Counted from the first letter of the stretch, positions 20,067 through 28,960 are shown. The stretch is 64,000 nucleotides of DNA from Acaudatibacter sp963835495 (GCA_963835495.1 CAWIFQ010000003.1:248001-312000); one strand, 5' to 3'. Numbers and translations: made by a program. The notes: generated by a model not told the origin, from the sequence alone.

Positions 20067-20659
20067 CTACGGCGGCGGACCGCCGCCGCCGCCACCGCCC
20101 CGGCCGCCGCCACCACCGCCGCCGAAACCGCGGCGCAACTGGGCCATGTCGACCACATCGCCGTTGGGCAGCTTCACCTGCCCCGGCCCGATGTCGGCCG
20201 GGCAGTCGCCTTTGTAGGTCGCCGTGATGACGCTCTTGTGCGCGCCGTTGCGCGTCGGGTCCGGAGCATTCTGACGGTGATGTTGTTGGTCACCGTGTAC
20301 TTCGAATTGAAGTCGCCGCTGATCACGGCGTGGAGCGTGATCTTCACACCTGTCGCGCCGGCGAACCCGCAAACTGAATCGATCACGTAGGCGGCGCCGT
20401 TCTTGGATACATCGAACTTGTCGCACTGCCGTCGACCGCCCGGCGTCGGCTTGCGCGGCAAAATCGGCATCCGGCGGTCCGATGCGGCGTCGTAGCAGGC
20501 CTCGCTGATCAGCGGCGTCGGGCTCTGGTCGTTCTGCATGGCCTGCTCCCAGAGGCCGGCTTTGCGCGGCGGGGAGGCGGGACCGCCCAGGAACGGCAGC
20601 TTGTCACAGCCGCCGAGCGAGATGCCGACAAGACCGAGCGCGATCAGTTTCTTCATCAA
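20067..20659 (-). CDS. DUF3617 lipoprotein with glycine-rich tail (one frameshift)
   Basis: The start MMKKLIALGLVGISLGGC is a lipoprotein signal with lipobox LGGC. The mature part has the DUF3617 pattern: KAGLWEQ, paired cysteines (ACYD, CDKFDV, CGFAG), ISGDFNSKY and GDCPADIGPG. A shift near 20269 separates NNITV from QNAPDPT. The C-terminus is a run of glycines ending PPP, which is unusual for the family. Function of DUF3617 is unknown; probably periplasmic-facing. One of four paralogues in this window. Confidence 0.8.
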
Positions 20660-20712
20660 GTCTGCTCCAAATTCATGCCTGGAATCATCGATTTACGGGA
20701 AAGTCAGCGCCG

Positions 20713-21258
20713 TCAGGCGCGCGTCGCCAGGGTCTCGAGCCGCGAACGGCGACCGTCCGGCAGCACGACATCGCCGGCCCTCATGTCTTTCGGGCAGTCG
20801 CCCAACCGCTGAATATCCGCGAGCACGCGGTTGGGTCCGTTGGCGCCGCGGTCGGACGCGTCGACGGTCTGGCTTTGGGCTTCGATGAAGTAGTGGGACT
20901 TGAAGTCGCCGCGGATGACCCCTTCGGTCGCCACCTTCCCCGCCGCGCCCATGTCGCAGCTGGTTGAGAAGCGCCAGATGCCGCCGGTCGCCATGGCGAT
21001 GTCGCGGCGGCTGCAGCGGCCATCGAGCTGGCGGTTGAAGGCCGCCAGGGCGCCGGCGGAGGCCGCATCCAGACAGTAGCGAAGGGTCTTGACCCCCCGC
21101 CGGTCGGAGACGCTTTGCGACCACAGCCCAGGTCCAAGTTGCGGCCCGCCGGTGACCGAGATCGTCGCGACGTCGGCCGACGGCAGTGGCGCGGTCCGGT
21201 GGCATGCTCCCAGCGCCGCCGCCAACGCCAGCGTCAAGACGGGAATGGCTCCGCGCAT
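20713..21258 (-). CDS. DUF3617 lipoprotein
   Basis: 181 residues from ATG 21258, chosen because it gives a clean lipoprotein signal (IPVLTLALAAALGAC, lipobox LGAC). The mature part has LGPGLWSQSVSD, four cysteines (RYCLDA, GRCSRRD, STCSDMG-like STSCDMG, LGDCPKDMRAG), GDFKSHYF and a final VVLPDGRRSRLETL. It sits directly upstream of another DUF3617 gene on the same strand, 53 bases apart, so the pair may be one operon. Function unknown. Confidence 0.8.
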   Translation of the reverse strand: MRGAIPVLTLALAAALGACHRTAPLPSADVATISVTGGPQLGPGLWSQSVSDRRGVKTLRYCLDAASAGALAAFNRQLDGRCSRRDIAMATGGIWRFSTSCDMGAAGKVATEGVIRGDFKSHYFIEAQSQTVDASDRGANGPNRVLADIQRLGDCPKDMRAGDVVLPDGRRSRLETLATRA

Positions 21259-21281
21259 GGCGGCGAGCTCCTTGAACCTAT

Positions 21282-21293
21282 ATCTTCGAAGAT
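21282..21293. promoter_or_regulatory. 12-base palindrome between divergent genes
   Basis: ATCTTCGAAGAT is a perfect palindrome in the 81-base gap between the divergent DUF3617 gene and the small GNAT gene. It could be an operator for either promoter; no regulator can be assigned. Confidence 0.3.
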
Positions 21294-21339
21294 CGAGGAT
21301 AGTCGCGAACCCCGAACGGCGCGAGGCGGAAGAAATTTC

Positions 21340-21615
21340 ATGGCTGAAGTACATGACAACCCGGTCCGTCACCGTTTCGAGATGGTCGAACAGGGCCAGA
21401 CTGTCTTCGCCGACTATCGGCGGGATGGCCGCCGTCTGATCATCGACCACGTCGAGGCGCCGATAAGCTTGCGCGGGACCGGCGCGGCGGGTCGCTTCAT
21501 GGAGGGGCTGGTGGCGGCCGCGCGGGCGGAGGGGTCCACGCTCGTGCCGATCTGCAGCTACGCCGTGGCCTGGCTGCAGCGACACCGGGCCGCAGTCGCC
21601 GACGTCGTAGAGTGA
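21340..21615 (+). CDS. Small YjdJ-type GNAT acetyltransferase
   Basis: 91 residues from ATG 21340 with GAGGCGGAAGAA upstream. Matches the short Gcn5-related family (YjdJ/NATD1 type): RFEMVEQGQTVFADYRRDG, IDHVEAPISLRGTGAAGRF with the acetyl-CoA loop, and CSYAVAWLQRH at the end. These proteins are cytosolic and their substrates are poorly known. Divergent from a DUF3617 lipoprotein gene. Confidence 0.82.
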   Translation: MAEVHDNPVRHRFEMVEQGQTVFADYRRDGRRLIIDHVEAPISLRGTGAAGRFMEGLVAAARAEGSTLVPICSYAVAWLQRHRAAVADVVE

Positions 21616-21753
21616 GGCGTTGCGCCAACCGGCGACGCCGGAAGCTCAACAATTTGCTCGTGTAGTTAAGCACTCGCTAAGCGCTGCGCTGCATTGTGGG
21701 CGGCGGCGAGCGGCGGCGGGCTGGCTCGTCGCACAGCCACCGGGGACGCTGCG

Positions 21754-22902
21754 TTGAACGATCGCACGGTTCGCAATCTCGCGCACCTTGAGGAGAGCGC
21801 CTCGACCGCGCGGGTGCTGAACCTGCTGCGCGTCTATCGACGGCAGCGCAACAACCCGGCCTACAACGAAAACCCGCTGTTCCAGAGCCCGACGCTCAAC
21901 CGATCGATCATCCTGAAGCACCGGCTGCGCCGCAACGAGCGCGACCTGTTCTTCGATGCGCGCAAGACCGCCACCAAGATCGTCATCCCGATCGATGGCG
22001 CCGAACTGAAGCTCGGCGGCCGCTTCGTGTTCGTGAACCAGATCAACTACGACGGCATGATGGCCGACTTCCTCGGCGACATCTGGTCCTCCAACCGCGC
22101 CGATCACGACCTCCTGGCCATCATCGATGGCCTGCCGTCGCTCGACCCGTTCCTGCTGCGCGAGCAGCTCAGGCGGCACGGCCGCGACCCGGCGCGTTGC
22201 TACTTCGAGATCTCCGACGCCGACATGAGCCGGATGTTCGGCTTCGTCGAGCGCGAGGTGCAGAAGCTGATCAACCTCTGTTACGAGGACGGCGAGGCGC
22301 CGGCGGTCAAGACCGAGGCTGAAGAACGGCGCGGCTCGCGACTCGTGCAGAAGATCCTGTCGGCGACAGTCGACGCCGAGACCGAGCCGCTGCGCCTGAC
22401 GCTCCGCCTTGAGAAGCGCGAATATCAGGAAGGCGTCTTCTGCTGGAAGGGCTTCCTCTACTACAAATGGACCCTCAGCGAGGCGCTTCCGGACGTGACC
22501 CGGGTGGCCGACGCGATCTCCAGCATCCGGCCCCGCGGCGGGTGCGACGCCGAAATCCTCGCCAATATCGACAAGACCCGCAGCTCGCTGCGTGGGGCGA
22601 TCCTCGGCGCCCTCGAAGCGGCCCGCAAATCCCTGCGCTACTACGACGCCGCCTTCGACGGCCTGATCGGCGGCCGGCCGACGGCGTTCCGCGAGTTCCT
22701 GCTGAGCGCGCCGGCGATGTTCTGCGACCTCGGAGAGCGGCTGGGCGCGGTCAACCACATCGTCAGTTTCTGGAACTTCCGCTTCCCACAGGGCAAGCTG
22801 CCGACGGTCACCGGGCCGGAACTGATCGATATCCTGGTGGACTTCGAAGAGAGCCTCGCTTTCACCGAGAACGCCGCGGTCGCGAGCCGGCTGGCGAGCT
22901 GA
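21754..22902 (+). CDS. Conserved-looking protein of unknown function
   Basis: 382 residues from a TTG at 21754 preceded by GGGGA; an in-frame GTG at 21694 would add 20 residues. No family was recognised. It is soluble, with no signal or membrane segment, rich in Arg, Leu, Asp and Glu. Features include SIILKHRLRRNERDLFFDAR, a segment FVFVNQINYDGMMADFLGDI, the repeated aromatic stretch FCWKGFLYYKWTLSE, and SFWNFRFPQGKLPTV near the end. Codon use matches neighbours and the frame is clean, so it is a real gene. It is flanked by unrelated genes. Confidence 0.65.
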   Translation: MNDRTVRNLAHLEESASTARVLNLLRVYRRQRNNPAYNENPLFQSPTLNRSIILKHRLRRNERDLFFDARKTATKIVIPIDGAELKLGGRFVFVNQINYDGMMADFLGDIWSSNRADHDLLAIIDGLPSLDPFLLREQLRRHGRDPARCYFEISDADMSRMFGFVEREVQKLINLCYEDGEAPAVKTEAEERRGSRLVQKILSATVDAETEPLRLTLRLEKREYQEGVFCWKGFLYYKWTLSEALPDVTRVADAISSIRPRGGCDAEILANIDKTRSSLRGAILGALEAARKSLRYYDAAFDGLIGGRPTAFREFLLSAPAMFCDLGERLGAVNHIVSFWNFRFPQGKLPTVTGPELIDILVDFEESLAFTENAAVASRLAS

Positions 22903-22967
22903 ACTACAACCTTCTGCGCGTTCCCAGCCAAAGTCGTGCACGGCGTCGTTTTGCCGATTGACGGATT

Positions 22968-23000
22968 GTAAGTGGCGGCTTACGGTAAGTCATGGCTTAC
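22968..23000. promoter_or_regulatory. Tandem palindromic operator overlapping the arsR start codon
   Basis: Two copies of GTAAG-N6-CTTAC lie one base apart: 22968-22983 and 22985-23000 (17-base period). The second contains the ATG of the ArsR-type gene at 22992. This arrangement fits autorepression by the ArsR-family product blocking both transcription and start-site access. Confidence 0.65.
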
Positions 23001-23324
23001 GGAAATGCCGCCTTCGCCGCGCTGTCCGATCCGACCCGCCGCCGGGTGCTGGAACGATTGGCTGGCGGGCCACGGGCGGTCGGAGAGATCGCCGAGGGGC
23101 TGCCGGTCAGCCGGCCCGCGGTCTCGCAACATCTCAAAGTGCTGAAGGACGCGGGGCTGGTGAACGACCGCCAGGAAGGCGCCCGGCGCATCTACGCCAT
23201 CGATCCGAAGGGCCTTGGCGCCATGCGCGCCTGGCTGGACCAGTTCTGGGATGTCGCGCTCGCGGCTTTCAAAGCCGAGGCCGAGCGCGTCGCCGCCAAT
23301 GACGAGAAGGAAGACGCTCCATGA
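22992..23324 (+). CDS. ArsR-family transcriptional regulator
   Basis: 110 residues. Winged helix with FAALSDPTRRRVLERLAGGP, AVGEIAEGLPVSRPAVSQHL (recognition helix) and KVLKDAGLVNDRQEGARRIY. No metal-binding CxC motif is present, so it belongs to the non-metal ArsR group usually paired with AHSA1/SRPBCC proteins. It overlaps the next gene by 4 bases (ATGA). Likely represses its own operon through the tandem palindrome at its start. Confidence 0.9.
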   Translation: MAYGNAAFAALSDPTRRRVLERLAGGPRAVGEIAEGLPVSRPAVSQHLKVLKDAGLVNDRQEGARRIYAIDPKGLGAMRAWLDQFWDVALAAFKAEAERVAANDEKEDAP

Positions 23325-23797
23325 GTTCCGCGATCAAGCCAGCGCCGGTGAAGAAGACCCTCGTGGTCGCGGTCGCGCCGCAAAAGGCGTTCGAGGTGTT
23401 CACCGCCGGCTTCGATCGCTGGTGGCCGCGCAGTCATTCGATCGGCGAGGCGCCGTTGAAGACGGCGGTGATCGAGGGGCGTGAGGGCGGGCGCTGGTAC
23501 GGGCTGCTGGAAAACGGCCGGGAGGCCGAGTGGGGCGAAGTGCTGGCCTGGGACCCGCCGCGCCGCCTGTTGCTGGCCTGGCGCATCGGCGCCGACTGGA
23601 AGTACGACCCGCAGCTGCTCACCGAGGTCGAGGTGGTGTTCTCGCCGGAAGGCGAGGGCACCCGCGTCAACTTCGAGCATCGCCTGCTGGAAAACATGGG
23701 CGCGGAGGGCGAAGGCGCCCGCGCGACTTTCGACAGCGAAGGCGGCTGGACCGGGCTGCTGCAGATGTTCGCCGCCGAAGCGGCCAAGGCGTCCTGA
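23321..23797 (+). CDS. SRPBCC (AHSA1-like) domain protein
   Basis: 158 residues with the START/Bet-v1-like fold pattern: TLVVAVAPQKAFEVFTAGFD, RWWPRSHSIG, GREGGRWYGLLENGREAEWG, DPPRRLLLAWRIGADW and FEHRLLENMG. Such proteins bind small hydrophobic ligands, and ArsR-AHSA1 operons are common in Caulobacterales. Translationally coupled to the regulator before it; followed after 22 bases by a glutathione transferase. Confidence 0.87.
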   Translation: MSSAIKPAPVKKTLVVAVAPQKAFEVFTAGFDRWWPRSHSIGEAPLKTAVIEGREGGRWYGLLENGREAEWGEVLAWDPPRRLLLAWRIGADWKYDPQLLTEVEVVFSPEGEGTRVNFEHRLLENMGAEGEGARATFDSEGGWTGLLQMFAAEAAKAS

Positions 23798-23819
23798 TTC
23801 AAGAGAAGGGAGAACGACC

Positions 23820-24464
23820 ATGATTACCGTCCACAGCATCCCCGGAAGCCCTTACGGCCGCGCCGTTCTGGCGACCTGCATCGAGAAGACTGCGCCTTAT
23901 CGGCTGCAGCCGGTCGCGCCCGGCGCGCATCGGCAGCCCGCCTACATGGCCCTCCACCCGTTCTCGAAGATCCCGGCGATCGAGGATGGCGACTTCAAAC
24001 TCTACGAGACCCAGGCGATCATGCGCTACGTCGATGCGGCCTACGGCGCGCCGCGAGCCCTGACGCCCAGGGATCCGAAATCCGAGGCGCGGATGAACCA
24101 GGTGATGGGCGTCATCGACTGCTACTTCTTCGCGCCGAATTCGGCGATGACGCTTGGATTCAACCGGATCGTCGCGCCGAAGCTCGGGTTTCCCGTGGAC
24201 GAAGAAGCGGCGACCGCAGCCATTCCGCGCACGCGCCATTGCATCGAGGTCCTGTCCGGCTTCCTCGAGCAAGGCCCGTTCATGGCAGGCGACGCCTTCT
24301 CCCTGGCCGATATCCTCGCCGGCAGCCACCTCGAGCTGCTCTCCGGCGCGCCGGAAGCGAAGGAAATGATGCGCGGTCCGGTTCAGGCCTGGCTCGATCG
24401 CCTGGCCACGCGGCCAAGCTTCGCCGCCACCACCTGGGAGCAAGTCGCGGCCATGGCCGCCTGA
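23820..24464 (+). CDS. Glutathione S-transferase family protein
   Basis: 214 residues from ATG 23820 with AAGGGAGA upstream. The thioredoxin-like N-domain has ITVHSIPGSPYGRAVLATCI and HPFSKIPAIEDGDFKLYETQ (cis-Pro and the glutathione-contact ES-like ET), then the helical C-domain with GDAFSLADILAGSHLELL. The catalytic Ser/Cys is likely in SPYG. Third gene of the ArsR-SRPBCC-GST operon, suggesting a small detoxification unit. Substrate unknown. Confidence 0.88.
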   Translation: MITVHSIPGSPYGRAVLATCIEKTAPYRLQPVAPGAHRQPAYMALHPFSKIPAIEDGDFKLYETQAIMRYVDAAYGAPRALTPRDPKSEARMNQVMGVIDCYFFAPNSAMTLGFNRIVAPKLGFPVDEEAATAAIPRTRHCIEVLSGFLEQGPFMAGDAFSLADILAGSHLELLSGAPEAKEMMRGPVQAWLDRLATRPSFAATTWEQVAAMAA

Positions 24465-24600
24465 GTCTCCACTCACGGCGAGGCGCGGCGTCAACCGCGC
24501 CTCGCTAAAACAAGTTTACAATACAAACCAGTTGGCGCAGTGTTGCGAGGCTGTAGGCCCGCGCATGGGGCGCGGGCGACAGGCTCGGGTCCGTTGCGCC

Positions 24601-25839
24601 ATGGCCGACACCTCCAACGAACGCCTGCACGCCCTCGACGCGGTGCGGGGCTTCGCCCTGATTGCGGGCATCGTCTTTCACGCCAGCGTCTCCTTCCTGC
24701 CGGGGCCGAACGGCGCGCCGCTGTGGCTCGTCACCGATAGCCAGCCCAGCGTCGCGCTCGGGGTCGTCTTCCACGTGCTGCACGTCTTCCGCATGACCAC
24801 CTTCTTCCTGATCGCCGGCTTCTTCGCCCACCTGACCTTCCATCGCCGCGGAGCGAGAGGCTTCATCGCCGACAGGGCCAAGCGGATCGCCGCGCCGCTG
24901 CTGGTCGGCTGGCCGATCCTGTTCGCGGCGATCGTCGCGGTGACCATCTGGGCGGCCGTGAGCGCCGCGCACGGCCGTCCGCTGGCGCCGCCGCCGAAAT
25001 ACCCCGGGTTCCCGGCGCTCCCGCTGACCCATCTGTGGTTTCTCTACCTGCTGCTCTGGCTCTATGCCGCCACCCTGGTCATCCGGGCGATCGTCGCGCG
25101 GCTGGATAGGGCCGGGCGGCTGCGCGCCGGCATCGACCGCGTGGTGCGCCTGGCGGCGGCGCACCCTGCCGGCGTCATCCTGCTGGCGGCGCCCACAGCG
25201 CTCGCCTTCCTGGGCACGCCGGGCTGGCTGCCCTGGTTCGGCGTCCCGACCCCGGATTCCTCGCTGGTCCCCAGCCTTGCCGCGTCGGTCGCCTACTTCA
25301 GCGCGTTCGGCTTCGGGTGGCTGCTGCATCGTCAGATCCAGCTGCTGGCCGACTGGCGGCGGCTGTGGCCGGCCAACCTCGCGCTGGCGCTGGGCTTCAC
25401 CATCGCCGAACTGGTTCTGGTCGGCCTGACCCCGGCGATCCATCCCCCGGCCGGCGCTGCGCGGCTGGCGCTTGCGGCGCTCTATCCGCTGGCGGCCTGG
25501 TCGTGGACGCTGGCCCTGATCGGCTTGGCGCTGCGCTACCTCTCAGATTTCAGCCCGGCGCGCCGCTACATCGCCGACTTTTCCTATTGGCTCTATCTGA
25601 TCCACCTTCCGATCGTGCTGGCGCTGCAGGTGATGGTCGCCCCGCTGGATTGGCCGTGGCCGGTGAAGTTCGCCGTGATCCTCGGCGTCGCTTTTCCGCT
25701 GATGTTGGCCAGCTATCAGCTGCTCGTGCGCCACACCTTCATCGGCGCCATCCTGAACGGGCCGCGCAAGTCGCGGTCAAGAGCGCGGAAGGCGGAAAAG
25801 ACGACCATCTCCGCCGCTCCGCAGAGCGCCCAGCCGTGA
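24601..25839 (+). CDS. Acyltransferase 3 family membrane protein
   Basis: 412 residues from ATG 24601, chosen because NERLHALDAVRGFALIAGIV is the canonical start of the family (R/D residues followed by the first membrane helix with a catalytic His in FHASVSFL). About ten membrane segments follow, for example FRMTTFFLIAGFFAHLTFHR and LTHLWFLYLLLWLYAA, ending YIADFSYWLYLIHLPIVLAL. The family O-acylates surface polysaccharides or small molecules. It is the first gene of an operon with a small membrane protein and a winged-helix regulator. Confidence 0.88.
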   Translation: MADTSNERLHALDAVRGFALIAGIVFHASVSFLPGPNGAPLWLVTDSQPSVALGVVFHVLHVFRMTTFFLIAGFFAHLTFHRRGARGFIADRAKRIAAPLLVGWPILFAAIVAVTIWAAVSAAHGRPLAPPPKYPGFPALPLTHLWFLYLLLWLYAATLVIRAIVARLDRAGRLRAGIDRVVRLAAAHPAGVILLAAPTALAFLGTPGWLPWFGVPTPDSSLVPSLAASVAYFSAFGFGWLLHRQIQLLADWRRLWPANLALALGFTIAELVLVGLTPAIHPPAGAARLALAALYPLAAWSWTLALIGLALRYLSDFSPARRYIADFSYWLYLIHLPIVLALQVMVAPLDWPWPVKFAVILGVAFPLMLASYQLLVRHTFIGAILNGPRKSRSRARKAEKTTISAAPQSAQP

Positions 25840-25850
25840 GTTCGACGCCC

Positions 25851-26474
25851 ATGACCGACAGCGAAACCCAGGCCATCCGCGACGACCTCGCGTTCCTGCG
25901 TGGCCTGGTGCAGCGGGGCGACGACTACCTGAAGGGGCTGGGCCGCACCTATTTCGCCGGCGGCGTCTGCTACCTCGGCCAGACCCTGCTGGGACTGGCG
26001 CAGTCTTGGAGCTGGATCCCGACGACCAACGGCGCAGTCGACCTCGCGATCGGCGTCGGGCCTACGGCGTTGTTCGTGATCTCGCTGTTCTTCGTCCTGC
26101 CGCGCGGCAAGCGCAACGCGGCGGCGCCGGGTCAGGTCGACCGCGCGATCGGCGCCTTCTTCGGCGCGATCGGCCTTTCCAACTTCGCCCTGATCGCCGT
26201 GATCGGCTCCGTCGCGTTGCATCAGAAGAGTTTTACGATCTGGCTGATCTATCCCTGCGCGGTGTTCATCTTCCAAGGCGCGGCGTGGCTGACGATGTTC
26301 ATGCTGCGCCGGCGCGCCTGGATCGGGCTGGTCGCCGCGACCTGGTTCGTCTGCGCGCTCGGCATGGGCTGGGGCATCGCCGATCTGACCGTCTTCGCCG
26401 TCTTCGCCAGCCTCGGCCTGCTGTTCGGCATGGCGCTGCCCGGCGCCTGGCTGATGACCCGCAAGAGCGTCTGA
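25851..26474 (+). CDS. Multi-pass membrane protein of unknown function
   Basis: 207 residues from ATG 25851; a GTG at 25836 overlapping the previous stop (GTGA) is an equally plausible start. An N-terminal charged helix (LAFLRGLVQRGDDYLKGLGR) precedes about six membrane helices, for example GVGPTALFVISLFFVLPRG and GLVAATWFVCALGMGWGIAD. It is followed 7 bases later by a winged-helix regulator. Pairs of such a membrane protein and a short regulator are common, and the regulator probably controls it. No enzymatic motif seen. Confidence 0.72.
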   Translation: MTDSETQAIRDDLAFLRGLVQRGDDYLKGLGRTYFAGGVCYLGQTLLGLAQSWSWIPTTNGAVDLAIGVGPTALFVISLFFVLPRGKRNAAAPGQVDRAIGAFFGAIGLSNFALIAVIGSVALHQKSFTIWLIYPCAVFIFQGAAWLTMFMLRRRAWIGLVAATWFVCALGMGWGIADLTVFAVFASLGLLFGMALPGAWLMTRKSV

Positions 26475-26481
26475 CGTCGCC

Positions 26482-26787
26482 ATGGCCGCCTTCGACATCG
26501 GCCGGCTCGACGATGTCATCCATGGCCGCATGCGGCTGGGGATCATGGCCTATCTGGCCAACGCGGACGTGGCCGACTTCAACGAGCTGAAGGCCGCGCT
26601 CGAGGCTACTCAGGGCAACCTCTCGATCCACCTGCGCAAGCTCGAGGAGGCCGGCTACATCGCGATCGAGAAGAGCTTCCTCGGCCGCAAGCCGCTGACC
26701 CGCGCGCGTCTGACCGACGCCGGGCGCCGGGCGTTCACGGAATATCTCGACGCCATCTCCAGACTGCTCGACGAGCAACGCGGCTAG
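26482..26787 (+). CDS. Winged-helix transcriptional regulator
   Basis: 101 residues: DDVIHGRMRLGIMAYLANAD, FNELKAALEATQGNLSIHLR (helix-turn-helix) and KLEEAGYIAIEKSFLGRKPL with a wing, then RARLTDAGRRAFTEYLDAIS. This is the single-domain winged-helix type (MarR/ArsR-like) that follows membrane proteins in operons. Convergent with a DUF3617 gene, and the two stop codons overlap by 4 bases. Confidence 0.83.
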   Translation: MAAFDIGRLDDVIHGRMRLGIMAYLANADVADFNELKAALEATQGNLSIHLRKLEEAGYIAIEKSFLGRKPLTRARLTDAGRRAFTEYLDAISRLLDEQRG

Positions 26788-27230
26788 GGCAGGTCGTCCG
26801 GGCGCTGTCCCGGGGCGCAGGGGCCCAGGTAGCGGTAGTCGGCGTGGTCGCTGATGTCGCCGCGGCTATCGTTGACCGCAATGTCGAGGCTGAAGGCGCG
26901 ATTGTAGTCGCCTGTCGTCTTGGCCCAGGTCCGGGACACCTGGCCGGCTTCGCACCGGGTCTCGACCACATAGGCGCCGCTGATCGTGCGGATCTGGCGC
27001 GACGTCGGACATCCGAAACGCGGCGTCAGCGGCGTCAGCAGCTGGCCTGAGAGGCACAGCCGTTTCTGCCCGCCCGCATGCGAGCTCCACTGCCACAGCC
27101 CGGCTTTGGGATGCGGCAGCGCCGCCGCCGCGACTGGAGCGCCCGGCTCTTCCGGCGGACTCCGAGAGCCGCATCCGGCCAGCGCGCCAGCCACCCCGGC
27201 GGCCGCTAGAATGGCGCGCGACAGAGGCAC
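26784..27230 (-). CDS. DUF3617-like lipoprotein
   Basis: 148 residues with lipoprotein signal AILAAAGVAGALAGC (lipobox LAGC). Mature part: HPKAGLWQWSSH, Cys residues in RLCLSG, FGCPTSR, TRCEAG and LGPCAPGQRPDDLP, and the GDYNRAFSLDI segment equivalent to GDF(N/K)S in paralogues. The third of four such lipoproteins in the window. Function unknown. Confidence 0.75.
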   Translation of the reverse strand: MPLSRAILAAAGVAGALAGCGSRSPPEEPGAPVAAAALPHPKAGLWQWSSHAGGQKRLCLSGQLLTPLTPRFGCPTSRQIRTISGAYVVETRCEAGQVSRTWAKTTGDYNRAFSLDIAVNDSRGDISDHADYRYLGPCAPGQRPDDLP

Positions 27231-27325
27231 GATCTAAACCCCTAGAAGGCCCTTACCGGCGGGCGACCGCAGGTTAGCTAGCACGCCCAGGTTTCGCCGC
27301 AAGCTTAAGCTTGGTCTCGAGCGGA

Positions 27326-27946
27326 TCAGGCCTGCTGATCGAACTCGCTGTCGATATCCAGTTCGATCGGCGCCGTGAAGAAGGGCGAAAGGCCGATCCC
27401 CTTGGGGTCGAGCATGGTCTTGGCGGTGACCCCGATCACGGGGCCGCGGAAGCCCTTGCCCGCGCCCACCAGGTCGACGTCGAACACCACGTGCTTGGTC
27501 ACGCCCATCACCGTCAGATCGCCGTCCACCTTCCCGCGCGTCGCGCTCTCGGGATGGAACCCGGTCGAGACGAAGGTGATGGTCGGGAACTTGGCCGCGT
27601 TGAGGTATTTCTCGCCCGACAGCTCCTCGGAGAAGCCATCCACCGGGGCCGTGGTGATCGACTTCGGGTCGACCGTCACTTCCAGCTTGTCCGCACCGGG
27701 ATTGGCCGGATCCCAGGCCAGCGTCCCGGCCACCGTCTGGAAGCGGAACACCGAGAACGAGAAGCCCATGTGCGACACCCGCGCGACGAGGCCGGTGTGC
27801 TTGGGGTCGATCGCATACTTGCCGGCGGGGGCGGCCTTGTAGTCGTGCTGCGGCGTCGGCATCTGCGACTGGGCGGCGGTCGCCGTCAAGCCAAGCGCCA
27901 GCGTCAGGGCCGCGCCGATGGCGAGCGACGAAAGCTTCGGATTCAT
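27326..27946 (-). CDS. YceI-family periplasmic protein
   Basis: 206 residues with a Sec signal (LAIGAALTLALGLTATAAQS). YceI lipocalin-like pattern: YAIDPKHTGLVARVSHMGFS, FRFQTVAGTLAWDP, GEKYLNAAKFPTITFVSTGF, GDLTVMGVTKHVVFDVDLV and GLSPFFTAPIELDIDSEF. The family binds isoprenoid-type lipids in the periplasm. Monocistronic, divergent from the TonB_C protein downstream. Confidence 0.92.
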   Translation of the reverse strand: MNPKLSSLAIGAALTLALGLTATAAQSQMPTPQHDYKAAPAGKYAIDPKHTGLVARVSHMGFSFSVFRFQTVAGTLAWDPANPGADKLEVTVDPKSITTAPVDGFSEELSGEKYLNAAKFPTITFVSTGFHPESATRGKVDGDLTVMGVTKHVVFDVDLVGAGKGFRGPVIGVTAKTMLDPKGIGLSPFFTAPIELDIDSEFDQQA

Positions 27947-28125
27947 TGGGCTTCCCGCAATGGTGAAGCCGCCTTCCTAGCGGCGCCGCGCGCCCGGCGG
28001 AAGCGAGGAATTCTGCGAAAGGTTGAACCGCGAAGGCTGCAGGCGCCGAAGGGCCTGGGCGGGGTTGCGGCGCGCCTCCGCAAGCGCTGATATCCCCGCC
28101 AGTGTCTCGGGGAGAAATTGAGATC

Positions 28126-28926
28126 ATGCGCAAGAGTTTGGCGGCGCTCGGTTTTGCCGGCGTTCTGACAGCGATCGCCTGTGGCGCGCCGGCCTTCGCC
28201 GCGCCGCCCGCGGCTGCGCCCGCCCCCACGCCGAGCACGAGCGTCCCAGCCGAGACCGCGCCGGCCGCCGCTGCCGCGGCGCAGGCGGCCCGTCCGCCCG
28301 AGGCGGTGCTGGTGTTCTATCCGCCCGCCGCCAGGGCCGCCGGCGTCGAGGGCTCGGCGGTGCTCAAGTGCGCCCACGACGAGCACTTGGCGGTGAAGGG
28401 CTGCGTGCTGGTCTCCGAGACGCCGGCCGGCCAGGGCTTCGGCGCGGCCGCGCTGGCCATGGCCGCGCAGGCGAGCGGCAACCCCAAGCTCAACTTCCCC
28501 GACGAACCGACCCGGCCGGCGCAGGAGGTGGAGATCCGCTTCACCCTTCACCCGCCGCAGATCGCGCCGGACATCACCCGCATGGCCCACACGCTGGGCC
28601 AGCCGGCGATCGTCACCCCGCCCAGCGCCGCCCAGGTCCAGGCGGCCTATCCCGCCCGCGCCCTCGACAACCAGATCGAGGGCGATGCTTCGATGGACTG
28701 CCTGGTGACCGCCTCGGGCAAGCTGGCCGGCTGCCGCATCGCCAGCGAGAACCCGACCGGCTTCGGCTTCGGCCAGGCCGCGCTCGATCTGGCCGCCGAT
28801 TACGTGATGAAGCCGCGCTACCTCGACGGCGAGCCCACCGGCGGCGCGCAGGTGCGCCTCGGCGTCCGCTTCAGCACCCTCGACCCGACAGCGCCCCTCA
28901 CCCTGGGCGTCAAGCCGAAGCCGTAA
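28126..28926 (+). CDS. Periplasmic protein with two TonB C-terminal-like domains
   Basis: 266 residues from ATG 28126 (MRKSLAALGFAG). Signal peptide ends near APAFAA, then an Ala/Pro-rich linker. Two similar domains follow at about 65-150 and 165-260: each has V(L/F)xYPxAAR or AYPARALD, G(S/D)A.(L/M)(K/D)C, and a (G/A)C(R/V)(I/L) ... GFGxAAL pattern typical of TonB_C. There is no N-terminal membrane anchor after the signal, so it is probably a soluble periplasmic protein rather than a classical energy transducer. Confidence 0.78.
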   Translation: MRKSLAALGFAGVLTAIACGAPAFAAPPAAAPAPTPSTSVPAETAPAAAAAAQAARPPEAVLVFYPPAARAAGVEGSAVLKCAHDEHLAVKGCVLVSETPAGQGFGAAALAMAAQASGNPKLNFPDEPTRPAQEVEIRFTLHPPQIAPDITRMAHTLGQPAIVTPPSAAQVQAAYPARALDNQIEGDASMDCLVTASGKLAGCRIASENPTGFGFGQAALDLAADYVMKPRYLDGEPTGGAQVRLGVRFSTLDPTAPLTLGVKPKP

Positions 28927-28960
28927 CGGTTCACCGCAGCGCGCCGGGAAACAGCCGAGC

